From the NCBI RefSeq assembly GCF_945859705.1, contig NC_079135.1:123932551-123996550 (forward strand): DNA of 64,000 bases, in the 5' to 3' direction. The position numbers and the translations under genes are program-made. Below the pieces are notes generated by a model that saw only the letters and a list, made by a program, of their open reading frames with translations, was not told where the DNA came from and did no database searches. The stretch is from Episyrphus balteatus. Taxonomy: Eukaryota > Arthropoda > Insecta > Diptera > Syrphidae. This document shows positions 12,675 through 25,709 of this stretch, in pieces (the first letter of the stretch is position 1; every line of letters starts with the position of its first letter).

Positions 12675-12746
12675 GCAGCCACTGGGGATCGAACCTACAA
12701 CCCTTGGATCACTAGGCGAATGCTTTACCAACGTGCTATCTCACTG
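12675..12746 (-). pseudogene. tRNA-like sequence, probably a SINE head
   Basis: On the minus strand the sequence has a Pol III A-box-like TAGCACGTTGG and a near-perfect B box GGTTCGATCC at tRNA-like spacing. The 3' end reads CCCCAGTGGCTGC. The 5' acceptor strand (CAGTGAG) does not pair with the 3' strand, and the D stem has mismatches, so it is not a functional tRNA gene. It directly abuts the A-rich edge of repeat copy 2 (12.76 kb). That fits a tRNA-derived SINE head or a tRNA pseudogene captured by the repeat. Confidence 0.6.
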
Positions 12747-12759
12747 TTGAAAACAAAAA

Positions 12760-13815
12760 AAAACATGAATTTTTATCTTCTCACGTCATTAATTCTATTT
12801 TTTTTATTTTTATTTTTAATTTTATACCATCTGAAAGCTTATTGTCTTAGCTCAAAATATATATATCGATCAGGTCTATGAGACATTTACAAAAGAGCTA
12901 GAATTTTTTGAATTCGATCAAATTTCATTAGAAAAAGCAAAAAAAGACATTTATTTTTATGTTCTCACGCTATGGAATCAATTTTTTGAAAACATTTTAT
13001 ACCATGTGAAAGCTTATTATTTCACCTTTCATATGACGTATCAATCTCATTTCAAAGATGATGTTAGAATTTTTTAAAGTCAACCATGTCGAATTTCCAG
13101 ACTGAGATTACGGTACTTCCCACACTGGTGGCTGTTCGGGGGGCAACAGATCTCTACGGGTGTTTTGAGGTTTTTCGCAAGTTTCTTGAATTTGCATTGT
13201 GTAGCTTGTAGTTAGTCTATCGTTATGTGTGATATACCAAATGAAAGGTAATTGTATCAGGATGCTCATAAAAGTTTAATAAAATTTATATATGCTCTTG
13301 GTCAAAAGTTATGACCTGTTGAATTCTAAAATTTTATTTTACCGTTATCTGAAAATTTTGTTTACGAAAATTATTGAAACTTCGCACAAATTTAGTCGTG
13401 GTCATGGTCTATCATTACTCCATATACTTTATTCCTGTATCTATTAAAGAAAAAAAGATAAAAATAAAAAACGATGAAAATCGGTTAAAAACGGTAAAAA
13501 ACGTGTTTTTTAAAAACTTGTTTCTTCCGTTATTCAGTCAAAACTCACTAAACGATTCCAATGTATGCACAAGGCAAAAACCTACATGTCCTATAAGTTT
13601 GAAATTTTTTGAAAGATCCAAAAAAAAAATAAAAATCAAAAACTATCCAAAAATACCCCTAAAAAACAAGGAAACGCAGAATATTGAAAAAAAAAATCCG
13701 TATGAGACGCCTAATTTTGTTTTCCCTCATCTTTCACCTGGCACCTTTAGAATTGTCAAAAAAAATTTCCCCTACCCAAAATCATCATTTTGTCATAGCC
13801 CCAACACGTATACAA
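12760..13815 (+). repeat. 187-bp-unit dispersed repeat, copy 2
   Basis: It matches copy 1 in inverted orientation. Landmarks in order are TCTGAAAGCTTATTGTCTTA, CGATCAGGTCTATGAGACAT, AGAGCTAGAATTTTTTGAA, a second degenerate unit with CATGTGAAAGCTTATT, CAACCATGTCGAATTTCCAG, GAGATTACGGTACTTCC, GTGTTTTGAGGTTTTTCGC, and finally CATAGCCCCAACACG. The 155-codon frame at 13374-13841 lies inside this repeat, is Lys/Asn-rich, and is not a gene. Confidence 0.8.
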
Positions 13816-15069
13816 CGTTCAAAGAAAACGTTATAGCTTAGTTTCAATTTTTTTTAGATTTTTTTCTTAAATGCAGTTATTCTTAAATTAGTTTTATCTA
13901 TCGTTAACAAAAAAAATCAACTCTCTATGACTTCGCATTTAGATTTTAGCCCAAACTTCATCTTTCCGTTTTACCCCTGTTTACCCTATTAAATGACGGA
14001 ATTTATAAAAATCCTTCATTTGGATTAAGCTTTAGGTTATTATCTTTCAAATACGCTATAGAAGATTTTTGAACTTGTAATAGTTTATTTTTAATTTTGA
14101 AGTGAAATTTTTTGCCGCACTGCGAAAGTGCGAAAGTGTAACGTTAGAAAATGGCGTCACTTTTTTGTGGTGGCTGCCATGGTTCATCGATTTATAAGAC
14201 GTTATCACGTCAAAAACTTTTCTTATCTTCTTTAAATTTAAAAGAGAACTTGAAAAGGACCTTTAAGGGAGTAGCCATGATCAAATAATTTAAAATGTCG
14301 ATATATACAATTCTGTATAGGATTTTTCTACCAAATTTAACCAAAGTTAAATACTTTTATTGTGTTTAAAAACAAAAAGACTCGTTAAACATCAATTGAG
14401 TATTCGAAAATCGAAATCCTGAATTGAATAAAGCAAGTAAGCAGTTGTTGTATTGGATATAATGGGTAGTGGCAATATTTTACTAGCAATTCAATTCCAA
14501 ATGCAGCATTGTTTCGTTGTTCTAACTGAATTTATATAAACTCTATTTTCTAAAAGTTAAAAACAAAGCATTCTTTTCCTCGTATAGATAAAGCTGAATA
14601 GTTTTCAATTAAAGAGGAAACACTTTGGCCAAAAATTGTTTTTAGTTTTTTTTTTCTCTTTTTTGTTTTGTTTTTTTTTTTTTTTAATTCATTTTGTTTT
14701 GTGCTCCAAAATAAAGTTTATAACCCCTCTCGTCCGCAAATTGAATAAATACTCATTCACTTGGCAATGATTTCATTTACATAGTAAATTAGTTGGCCCA
14801 AATAGTTTTGAAAAGGACTATGACTTTGAAATTATGTGAGGTTTTGATAAAATCAACCATAAAGAGAGTATAAAAGAAAACCTGATAAATCAAGTCGTTC
14901 CCCTCAGGAATGTTAATAAGCGTAAGGACCTACGTTTCATGAGAATCATAGAGTCATAGTCAACTCAATACGAAAATCCGGAAGGGTAGCTATATTTTTT
15001 ATGAATTCATCATGATGTCCTTAAAATTGTAAAGGATATTGACATCCAGGGATATACCGAATTATATAC

Positions 15070-15107
<38 letters not shown>

Positions 15108-16120
15108 CAAATGAAAAGAAAAGGTTTTTTTTTTGGGTAAACAGGAATAATGGTAACTTCATTCAACCACTTTCAACATGAATTTTCATTACTCAAAAGG
15201 CCGTAAAAAAAATAAGGGAATCCCGACCCAATTCGTATTCTTTAGAAAGTTCTTCTTCCTTTTTTTTGTTAAAAATTATCAAGATATATCTAGAGATTCA
15301 TATATACACGTATTTTTGGTATTATTAATTTTGATTATGAAACACGTTTTATTTTTTTTTTTTATTTTGTTAGTTTTTTCCCTTTCCCAGATGGACACAA
15401 AACAGAAATGAAGATAAGTCGAAAGGACTAAATAGAAGCGGATCCTGGCAACTAAGTTGCCATCCTTATCTTAAGGGTCAAGCTATGTTACCAGATTTAG
15501 GGAATTCAAAAGAGAGAAAGTAGGATTGGCTGGGTATAGCATTTGAAAGAATGTCCTCTTTCTCCAAAAAAAAAAAGACAATGAAAAGGATGAACAATAG
15601 GATTTTTTTTTTCGAGGATGTGCTTTTTTGCGAAAAAGGAAAAATGGTTATTTTTCATTTTCGGGATTTCTCTTCTTTTTTTCTGGTTGGTCGTTGTTCA
15701 AATACCAACATCCATTACTGAAACAGATTTTTTTTTTTGTTAAGGGATTTGAGTTGGAAAAAAATTGCGTGTCAAATAAATTTAAATGCTTACTTTCTGG
15801 CTAGAACAGCTGCGTTCGTGGTTTCAGTTACAGACCTTTTGTTTTAACTTAAAATTCAATCGTAGTAACTTTTAATGTTTTTTTTTTGTGTGTCTCTTTA
15901 TTTGGTAACAAAAAATTAAAAGTTAAAACCTCCTCTTAATGGAATCGCCATTAGCTTTTATAAAACTTCAAACCGTTAGATACTTAAGTAAATTGACGTT
16001 TGGGTAGTATCCCGACATTGACAATTTGAAAGTCCATCCGCATTGATATAAAAAACTACTTAATGCCATATTCTTGGTCTTTTCTGGTAACAAAGTTCAT
16101 ATCGAGAAGATAAATTAATC
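13816..16120. other. Long stretch without a recognised gene
   Basis: It contains poly-T tracts (about 14640-14690) and a (TC)n microsatellite. A short copy of GTTATCACGTC at 14200-14211 is the complement of GACGTTATCACGT-like sequence at 12402-12416. No coding segment was recognised. Confidence 0.5.
15074..15104. repeat. (TC)n microsatellite
   Basis: About 15 uninterrupted TC repeats. Confidence 0.95.
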
Positions 16121-16318
16121 TGCGACTAAAATCTATGACTCGAATCTTCGACTCAAATCTGCGACTCGAATCCGCAACTCGAATCTGCGACTCAAATCCG
16201 CCACTCAAATCTGCGACTCAAATTTGCGACTCAAATCTGCGAATCGCAGTTTCAAGTCGCAGATTCGAGTGACAGATGTGAGTTGCGAGATTAATTCGCA
16301 GATTCGTTTCGCAGACTA
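16121..16318. repeat. 13 bp minisatellite that turns back on itself
   Basis: From 16121 to about 16246 the unit CTGCGACTCRAAT repeats about ten times with substitutions (for example CCGCAACTCGAAT and CCGCCACTCAAAT). From about 16247 the same unit appears complemented (CGCAGATTCG, GTCGCAGATTCGAGT) with less regular spacing, so the array could fold into a long hairpin. Confidence 0.85.
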
Positions 16319-17495
16319 AAGTCTGTTGAATAGTTTTCTTCTGATGATAAAACTGTCTTACTTCTTTGTAATTTGAAGTCCTTTTAAATGTTGCACTCTC
16401 TTACAAAATCAAGAGATGTGTTAAAAACTTCTTATACATAAGTATTTCCTTTAAAGAAATCTTCAACCACTGCTTTTTGTTGAAAAAATAAAACAAAACA
16501 AAATTAAAACCAAGAAAAATAAAAAAAAAACATATATTATTTCATTTACATGAGAACATAAAAGCCTATTGTAAGCTTATTTTCATTTATATTGTTAAAA
16601 AAACACACACATTCAGCTTATAATAGGCTCAACCTCTCTAGAAAACAAAAAGCTGTCTGGATGGTAATAAGCTTCAGTTACACACCTACCAGCACACCCG
16701 GAGATGTTTTATTTTTTTTTTCCCTTCGTGATTGAAAGGATTTTCAAAATGGTACTTCAAAGTTGAGAAAGTGAAATTGAATTTCATGAAGAAAGTGTTT
16801 ACATAATTTGTTATAGTTTTTTTTTTATTTTATTTTATTGAAAATGTCTATTCAATATAATATGGTTGCTCAAGAATTTATCCTATTTAATTGAAAATCT
16901 TCAAAATAAAACATTGAAAACAGTGAATTTCATTTTAACTCCCCTTGTTAACATTAGGTATGTATTTATTTGTTCATCGTTTTCAAAAATGTTTAGTAGA
17001 TATCTTATTGAATGGTTTTATATTATTCACCGTCTATAAAACCTAATATCAACTGTAAAGCCTATCAGATAAATAATAACGACTGATGGAAAGGGAAAGT
17101 GGTGAAATGTAAAATTTATTTAGCCAAAATTGAAAAACGGTTTCAAGAACAGTATAGGGGCAAAGTGAATGACTTAAAAAGATATTATTTTCGAATTTTT
17201 ATCTATTCTATATAAAACGAGGTTTTTGCGTTTCATCTGAGTCTAGCTACCTAGACCTACTTCAAATTTCTGCCAAGAAAAAATTGAATTTCGCATTTTT
17301 TGGGGATTTTGAAAGCTTTGTTTTGAGCTAACAAAAACTTGAATGCTTTAAAAAGTTTTTGAGCTATAAAAATTAAGGTTTGCAACCAAAATTTTTTTTG
17401 AAAAGCATCAATTACGTACTGGAAAAAATTTTTTTTTTATTATTTTTTAAAATGTCTATACTGGCCTGTTCAAAACTTAACTGCACTTCTGAAAC
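16319..17495. other. AT-rich stretch without a gene
   Basis: No recognisable gene or element; homopolymer runs only. Confidence 0.5.
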
Positions 17496-18235
17496 CTTAA
17501 GTTAAAATAAATAAAATGCACGACTGGATCGCATGAACTTGCTCTTAGAACTAAAAACCTTTTATATTAAAACTTGGTAAATGTATTAAATAAACTTAAA
17601 ATTCGTTCTTCAAATAATGTAATCGAGGTCCGAAAAATGTATTCAGTTTAATTTCTTTTATAAGGATGAATTTTTAGAAAAACAATTTCAAAAATCGTAA
17701 GTAAATACCCGTTTTCTAAAAAAGTAATTTTTTATGAATAGTTTTTTGAAAAAAAAAATTTAAAAATAAATTTGGTCCTAAAATTGTAGAAAATTATAAT
17801 GAACACGTGAAACCCAAATTTCAAAAAAAATTTAATCTCACGTTTTCGAAAATTCGATTTTTCAAAAATCGATTTTTCTTAAAAATCCAAAAACTATTTT
17901 TTTTCAAAATTTTATTTTTGATTTATATTAAGGCAATAAAAGTAATTTGGAAAATAGTTCGAAATTTAAAAAACGGTTCTATGGGAGGAACCGTTAATAA
18001 CGATTTTTGAAAAAAAAAAAAAAAATACTTTTTTCTTGAAAAGATAGACCTTGTCTAAAAACTATAACTCGAATTTTTTATCAAAATTGTAGGAGCCGTT
18101 TTTGAGAAATTTTTTTTTCCTCTGTACAAGACCCAAAAACTGCTACATACCAAGTTTAAAGTGGATCTGTCCATCCGTTTAAGCTGTAGCTCCTTACACA
18201 GACCGACAGACATCCTGACAAAATGACTGACTGAC
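17496..18235 (+). repeat. Dispersed repeat D, copy 1
   Basis: It shares with 42745-43535, in the same orientation, the order CGAACTTGCTCTTAGA (as ATGAACTTGCTCTTAGAACT), long A/T stretches with AAAAATCC, a GGTTCTATGG(G)AGGA/ACCGTTAAT block, AAGATAGACCTT, AATTGTAGGAGCCGTTTT, CTGCTACAT(A)CCAAGTTT, CCATCCGTTTA and a CAGACAGAC-like tail. The 67-codon frame at 17807-18010 is a by-product of this AT-rich repeat. Confidence 0.7.
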
Positions 18236-21200
18236 AATAACTCAAAAACGATGCGACCTAGAAATTTTTGGTTTGCTCAACAAATTAGTATTTAATTACA
18301 ATTGATAAGGTTTTTTTTTTTATCCCGCCACAAAGTGTCCGCCAAAGTAAGGGTTAAATATAGTTTCCAATCAATATTTTAAAGACAACATTTTTATTAG
18401 TTTTCAATAGTTATATGAAGCTATTAGTTTTCTCTTCCTTTTCAGCAAAAAAATAAAAAAAAAAAAACTCCCAATGATTTTGATCATAAATGTCGAGGCT
18501 ATCATTTCGATCAATACAATAGACTAATGTTCACTTTTTTTTTTTGCCGGCAAACATTGTTTTCTTTGCTTTGTTTTTTTTTTGTGTGCGCTACTTTTTC
18601 TCTCCAAAAGAATAGCTTCATTTTCATCAGCGTAGCTTTTGTCCTTTATATTTTCCTTAGAATTTTATCTTCTATTGTCATGTCCAAGTATCAATTTTCG
18701 TTTTTTTCCTTATTGTATATATTGCTTTTCATCGCCGAGATATGATGGAGCCACATAAGAAGAAAAAACCATGAACGGAACCCAAAAAACACATTCAACC
18801 ATGCCAGCGGGATATTTTCAACTTAAATACAATAGAAGCCAAAGCGTACCGCACATATCTACTCATATTCTTCGTACAAGGTCCATGTCCATTGCTACTC
18901 TCGTACTTCGTCCAGCATTCAACTATGACTGGTAATGAATTCTTCTGTTATGATAAAGGCTCAGAAATAAGTCCTTATTTTTCCAAACACAAAATGCACA
19001 TAAGTCAGACCAAAAAGTGTAATCTTTAGAAAGAAGCAAAAAATGATCAACCGGAAACGACATAGTGGAACGTTCACAAAAAATTACATTCCCGACTCGT
19101 AAGCGCCACTAGGAAAATAGATTCGTCGAAATATGCTTGCCAACGTTGGCTATATTTCTTAGAATTTTTTTTTTCCTTTGAATTCTGAGTTTTTATTGAA
19201 TTTTCTTTCAAATTTCTGAGAAAAAGGCAAAAATTGGAGGATTTTTTTTTAAATTTTCATTTTATCAAAATTTCTTACATTCCCTATAAAATATTAAAAC
19301 CCCCATTTTAAATGTAAAATCCTTCTTCGTCCTTTCTTTAACTGGTCATATATTTTTAAACAAGAAATTAAATTAAAGGATTCAAGAAGATTCAAAAATT
19401 AATTTAAAATTAAATTTAAAACAATTTAATAAATCGCATCTGGTAACACTTTTTTTATATTCGAACAATTAACAGACGAGAGTTTCTTGTCCGTCTCCAC
19501 GTTGTCGGTTTTTAGATTTTAGTTCTCTCGTTCTGCCTCCTTGCTTTTGACTTCTTCCATCCCATTGCCGCCCGATATATTGATTTGAACATTCCTTGCA
19601 GGTTCAGTTTCAAAAAGGAACTGCCATCCCCTCCCAATCCTATATTCTTCCTCTAAAAATGTAATTTATTATTTGCACGAGTTATGTTAGCTGACAAAAA
19701 TGTTATCCTTCTGGATAGTAGATATCTCTTTTGCTCTCAAGTTCTCTTATCCTTCACGTTTTGAAGGCGGATGGCGACTCTAATATAAGAAAAAAAAAAG
19801 GATCAAAAAAGGAAATACACTCACACACATAGACAAAAAAAAATAAAATGATTAATTACAATTGTACGGGATAAATGATCCAACTCTAGTGTAACGAGAA
19901 AGTATTGGAGAATATTATAAAGGATGAGAGTGTGCCGATTCATACAAATGAAAGATTTCGGGTGATGGCGACTAGCTGCCTAATGAGGATTAATGAATCG
20001 GAAATAATGGCATAGAATCCGGTTGGTGGCGGGACCTATTCAAACCATCAGTAACAGTAGCAGAATATTTTATCTACTATTTGGCCCTGCTCTTGGAAGG
20101 CGGTGAAAGAACGATTTTGCTTCATTCGTTTTGCCAGGATTCTGGCACCATTACAGGACACAGGCAAAGTAGGTATATAGCTGGAAATGATTTTTCATAA
20201 ATTATCCTTTTGAAAATGTCTGTTTGGTCTTCATTTGTGGGAAGAGGCAAAATGAGTTCTATTATGATTAATTTTGGGTTGGGTTGGGCATATAGTTGCA
20301 AGCAAATTTTCTTGCTTTTATTTCTATAGGTTTCGTGCAGATTGAAAAAGCTTGATGATGGGTTTTGGTATACCAACCCTATACCGACTCTTTTGTGGGT
20401 AATTCAATCACACTCCTTGCATGCGCCTTAAAGATAGACTACATTGTATTATTTTGGCTAAACAGAGAATGACTGATCGACTTTCCTGAATGAAGAGAAT
20501 GAGGAAAATTAATTGGGCTCTTTTTTTTATTTGATAATTACCAAATGGGATGGAAATGACAACGATTTGTGAAACATTTTTGCTATGAATTTTGTTTATT
20601 TTTATTTTATTTGCTTTGATAATTTGCTAAAAGGATGTCTTGTCTAACGATAATTATGTTATTTTTATTGAAAATTATTGTTTGCTAAAGTTAATTTTAT
20701 AGACGAACACGCAAATTACTGCCGTAATTACGCAAAAAAATAAATAAAAAAACCAAGTACTTGGCAACCCTCTTTAAAAACACAGGTTGGTGCTCTAGAA
20801 ATACTCTTTTAAGTTTATTTAATACTGTATTTAAAAATTTATTAAGGAATTAAAGCTCATAATTGTATCTTAAAAATGTCCAAAAGATCATATCTATACC
20901 AAAGGTAAGTACACGGTAACCCTTTTAATATGCTTTCTTTTCTATTCTTAAGTTTCTTCTCAAATTTCGTACTTTATATTGCTTATACCTAGAAGAGCAT
21001 TTCTATTATGGTCCTTTCCTATTAAAGCACTCTTCGAAATTTAAATATAGGGTTGCCGCGTACTTGCTCACACCTTAGAAATGACAGGTTAGCAAGTAAA
21101 ATGAATACTTTGTTCATAACTCAATCTTGAACTCGATTCGGCAATTTGGGTGATAAGAAAATTTTGTTGTGCATTTTTATTTCATTTTTATAGGGTTGCC

Positions 21201-21850
21201 ACTGATTCAAATTAACAATTGTGATTTCAAGCTTTAATTTTAACAAATATGATATTTGTATATGAAACAGAAATATGTTCTGCATTCAAAAAGGGTTGCC
21301 ACCTACTCCACTTTATAATAGATATTGCATTCGTAGTTTTTGATAGAACAGTGTTTCTGTTCTATCAAAAAGCTTTGGCATTGAATAGTTCCAGTCAGAT
21401 TGGCGTACTAGCTGAACACCTTTTACGCATATTTTAGTGATTTTTCCTGCCTCTCGGTTGAGGATTCCTTCTGGCCGGGTTACTACCCGGTAGAATACAA
21501 TATGGCCTTAGATATGAAAAGGTTTACTGATATGTAGTCGAATACCCTGCAGAACAGTGGAAACCCTAAACTTTTTGAATTATCATGAATAATTGAACCT
21601 TTTGAGGATCGCACAATGATTCGGCATCAGCACTAGCACTTTGTAGCCTCTACAAGAAAACCTTATATACATATATGTAGGTTCAGCACATATGCTGAAC
21701 TTTGAGAAAACCAGGAAATACGTCGTTAGTGTATTTGAAAATTTACCCAAAACCCATCAGAGGTACATATTACTTCCAACGGGTTCTGAAGTTCTACAGC
21801 TTTTCTTCCAAAGAACTCGGTAATGTTTAAACTTTTTTTTTAAATTCAGG
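18236..21850. other. Long stretch without a recognised gene
   Basis: I see no exon-like block. GGTTGCC (or GGCAACCC) recurs at about 20763, 21050, 21190 and 21295 within otherwise diverged sequence, suggesting an eroded tandem repeat. Short perfect palindromes occur at 21341-21366 (GATAGAACAG arms) and 21681-21700 (GTTCAGCA arms). Confidence 0.45.
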
Positions 21851-22425
21851 GCCATTCTAAAGATATTCGAGGTCAAAATTAAAAAATATTATAAAAACAT
21901 TTGTTTCTTTTCAAAATTGATTCGATTGATTTGATTCCAAGGAATTTTTTATAGAACGTTTCAGGCCCTACAATAATAATATCTTGCTTATTTGAAAATA
22001 ATGAATTTTCAGTGAATTAGAAAATTTTGAAAAGAAAAAAATGTTTTTATAATTTTTTTTAAATTTTGACCTCGAATATCTTTAGAATGGTTAGATTAAT
22101 GAAAAAAGTTAATAGGACATTTTTTGTGAAACAATCTATTTCCTACAAGAATATGTCTTGCGCGTTTGATTATTATAATTTTTCAATTTGTTACAAAATT
22201 AAGAACAAAAAACGATTTTTTAAAGATTTTCTCGATTTTTGGACCTCAAATATCTATTAAACGGTTAGATAAACGAAAAAAGTGTATAAGGCCTTTTTTG
22301 TAGAGTGTTAAATTTCCCACAAAAATATGTAAAGAAATTTGCTAAAAAGTCGATTAAAAAAAAAATGATTTTTTTTTAGTAGAAGCTTGATGTAAAAATG
22401 GAAAATTGCGAAGAGGAGGACCTTC
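21851..22425. repeat. Foldback followed by a direct duplication
   Basis: The segment CCATTCTAAAGATATTCGAG at about 21852 is the complement of CTCGAATATCTTTAGAATGG ending near 22090. The match continues inward for roughly 65 bp, including ACATTTGTTTCTTTTCAAAA. Just downstream the block from GACCTCGAATATCTTTAGAA is repeated directly at about 22239 as GACCTCAAATATCTATTAAA, followed by matching GGTTAGAT(T/A)AA and CAAGAATATGT / CAAAAATATGT. Confidence 0.7.
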
Positions 22426-24882
22426 CCGTTCCCATTAATATAAAGAGTTCGTATTTGGTTTGTATATTCTAGAGGTGTCTAGCAATCGATTTTTCGTAGT
22501 ACCAAATCAAAAAAAAAAGAATTACGATTTTTTGACCCACCCTAATGGGTACACATCTTTGATTTAATGGATCACATAACTTACTTCTCGAATTTATTCC
22601 AAATTTAACCAAAACTTCATAAGTTTTTTGGAGGGAATTGTTCGAAGTTGTTGGAATCGTTCTTTATTTTTGTTTGCTTTGTGGAAGCTCCTAGAAAACT
22701 TTTGTTTAAGTTTCTACATAACATCCCTGTTTTATTGAATTTTTCCATTATATCCTATTTATCAAGTTTGTGATTAATTCAAATCTTCCAGCCGTGATAT
22801 TTTTGATTTTTTGCATAACCGTGATTTGGCGTTTATATACGAAAAATAGACAAATTTGCAGTATTTTTTAGAAAACTTCCCTGATTTCATATTTCCACCT
22901 TTTTTCTTCTTTATTATATTCTTCTTATTCGTCTTCTTAAAGTATTTATTCTTCTTTAATACCCTGGAACATAAATCATAATTTAGCAAAATTTGTCGGT
23001 GATCCAACAAATTCTTAAGTAATTTTGGAACATTCATTTTATGATTTTCTAGATGCGCTTGTGAACTGCAATTGCAAAATTCAAATATAATTTCAAAAAT
23101 TGTAAAATGTAGGCCAAAAACAATTGTTTTTATTATTTGACTGCAATCAATTGTATCCGGCAGTAATTTTTGGAAAACTTCTGTGATTTCTTTCATAGTT
23201 TAACAAAATTGTCAACTTTTTAAATGAACTCCGTGACTGGTAGAAATTATTATTATTGATCAGCTTCGTTATTTCTAGTTTTCCTCGAAATGAATTTGTG
23301 ATGTGATGAATTCTGACCATTATTTTCATTTTATAACCCCTCAAAAAATATGTCACAAGTCAACTTTTCAATCTAACAAACAAAAATTCGAAAAACATAT
23401 CAATAGGACCATTTTCTACTTAATTTCATTTCCTTCATATAAATCTTCTTGTGTCATTTATGATCTCATTTATTAGCTTTCTTTCCATTATAAAAAACCT
23501 TCAAGCACCAAAAAAATAAAATAGGCCATCTTCCATATAACCCGTTCATCTTTCGCAACAAGCGCTTAAAGTCGTTATCCAATGCAATAAATTTGTACCA
23601 ATTCTAAAACAATTTCAAGTCGTAGATCTTTTTCTAGGGCAAAAGAAGAATTCAGGAATCCACGAATTATAAACCTGTTTGTGGTGGATTCTCTATTCCG
23701 ACCACCCCCCCAACCACTTCAATGAAAATGTTCCAATTGAGAAGGCAAAGCTGTTATTTTCTACTTCTATTTTATATAGGGTAGGTATACTTCGAAACCT
23801 TTTCCGGAGACGATTTGTACTGTTTCTTTCTCCCTGAAATACATTAAGCTAAATTTATGGTTATGTGAGGTTTCTTTTTTCTTCTTCGGGTTACTAGGAA
23901 AAAAAAGCTTACTTTGATGTGAACTTTTGTTCGTCTTACTTCAAGAAAAGTCTTTTTTTTTTTCTAAATTAAACTCTTTTTTTTTTAGTGCAAAGAATGA
24001 CCTATAAGTTGAAGAAAAGAGGTTAATGGGTTTTAATAGTTTGAGATGTTTAAGTGATGACAGATGTTTTTCTTCTCCTTAAAAGTATCTATTACTATCT
24101 AGTAACCTAAGGGTTTATTACTCTATGTGTGCTTTAGAGATGTGTATAAAGTTTTGCAAAGATGTTTCACAACATCAGACAGCTTTCTGACAGAAAAGAA
24201 GAAGAACATGAATGATAGAGTAAAGTGCTTAACGTATCCCAAAGACCATCCCACTTTGAAACCTATTTTAGATGACATGTGCTCTTCCGAAGGTGAGCAG
24301 GGACTTTATCTTCATTAGATGTATCGAGTCACTATTAGAGATTATGATCACTGAAAGGTTTTAAGGGAAAACACAGCTTATTTCCTAAAAAGTGTAATGA
24401 TTTCATAAAAGTTATGTTCACCTATTCCTTAATAACTTTTAAATTACTTGTCATACTTTGACCAATTTTTTATTATTTGAAACATCTTGACCTTCCACTG
24501 GCTATATGATATAAAGTGTCTAATTTAATTAGATACAGTGTCCTTAGAGGATATAAGGTCATGAAATAAACATTTTTTTTTTTTAATTATGTCGTGTTTT
24601 GTATCAAACACATTTCAAAAATAAAAAACAGAAATTCTTGTTTATGAGTTTGCCTGTAATCGTTTTAAGTTCACGACTCCTCCATTAGGCATCGTATTCA
24701 AATTTTACTTTCATCATGCAGCTTATAACCAGTGGCAAAGCAAGACGCTTCCAACAATACCTCAATCATTATAGTATGATAAGTAGTTTAGAAGTTATAA
24801 GGGAACATACATACAAAAATTTGCTTTCCTTTTTAAGAGTTAATATAGCAGTGTCGCAAAGTCTAAGCAAAAAAAGAAAAAA
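22426..24882. other. Long stretch without a recognised gene
   Basis: The 140-codon minus-strand frame at 22774-23196 and the 69-codon frame at 23147-23356 translate to Lys/Asn/Ile-rich sequence with no recognisable domain. I do not call them genes. Nothing else stands out apart from poly-T tracts. Confidence 0.45.
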
Positions 24883-25709
24883 AATCATGTGTGCGATTCA
24901 CACGTGGTTGAAGTGAAACCTTAAAAATCATTTTAAAAAAATCGAAAAAATATAACTTTTTTTTATTCCATCACTTTTTTTACATGACAACCTACAATAA
25001 ATTTTATACCATCTGAAAGCTTATTGTTTCAGCTCAAAATATTTATATCGACCATGTCTATACAACATCTACAAAAAGAGCTAGAATTTTTTTAACCCAA
25101 TTAGTTTTCATAAAAAAAAACATAACAATCAATCTTTTTTCTCTTCTAACGCCATTAAATCCATTTTTTAAAAGACAACCTATAATAAATTTAATATCAT
25201 TATTATTTCACCTATTATATGACGCTTCAATCATATTTCTACCATGCCTACAAAAAAAATTAAGAATTTTTTAAAGCCAACCATGTCGAAATTTCAAACT
25301 GAGATTACGGTAGGTACTTCCTCTACTGCTGGCTGGTCATCGGCAACAAATTAATCTTCACAGGTGTTTTGAGGTATTTTTCAAGTTTTTCAATTAAAGA
25401 TTATATAACTTGTAGAGCACGTACCGTTATGTGTGATGTATTAAATGAAAGGTAATATTATCTCTAGATCAAAAGATATAACGTAATTAGAAAAAGAACA
25501 TCTTTTCACCGTTATCTCAGAATTTTGAATATGAAATTAATTTGAAATTTTGCACAATCATAATTTATTTAATAACCTATCTACTGTATAAATTTCATTC
25601 ATCTATCTATTAAAACAAAAAAGTTATGATCAATTGATTTTTCGTGTAGATTTTTCGTTTCTTCTTGTTTCAAATCACTACGATACTAAAGAAGTTTTCA
25701 CTTCAAAAA
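24883..25709 (+). repeat. 187-bp-unit dispersed repeat, copy 3
   Basis: It starts at AATCATGTGTGCGATTCACA and ends at GAAGTTTTCACTTCAAAA, the same end points as copy 5 (27603 and 31460). In between are CATCTGAAAGCTTATTGTTT, ACATCTACAAAAAGAGCTAG, CAACCATGTCGAAATTTCA, GAGATTACGGTA and TCATTCATCTATCTATTAAA. Confidence 0.8.

Noticed and set aside
12675..12746. Functional tRNA gene on the minus strand
   Set aside because: The A- and B-box-like sequences are present, but the acceptor arms do not pair and the D stem is mismatched.
13374..13841. 155-codon plus-strand frame
   Set aside because: It lies wholly inside dispersed repeat copy 2. The equivalent region of copy 1 is not open in the same way, and the product is Lys/Asn-rich without a domain.
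12402..14213. ACGTGATAACGTC at 12402 and its complement near 14200 as the ends of one large element around repeat copy 2
   Set aside because: Only about 13 bp match, the symmetry does not extend, and the other copies of the 187 bp family lack these flanks.
16121..16318. Regularly spaced repeats that could suggest a CRISPR array
   Set aside because: Units are 13 bp, directly adjacent without unique spacers, and the sequence is eukaryotic. It is a minisatellite.
22774..23196. 140-codon minus-strand frame
   Set aside because: AT-rich, Lys/Asn/Ile-biased product, no recognisable motif and no splice partners.
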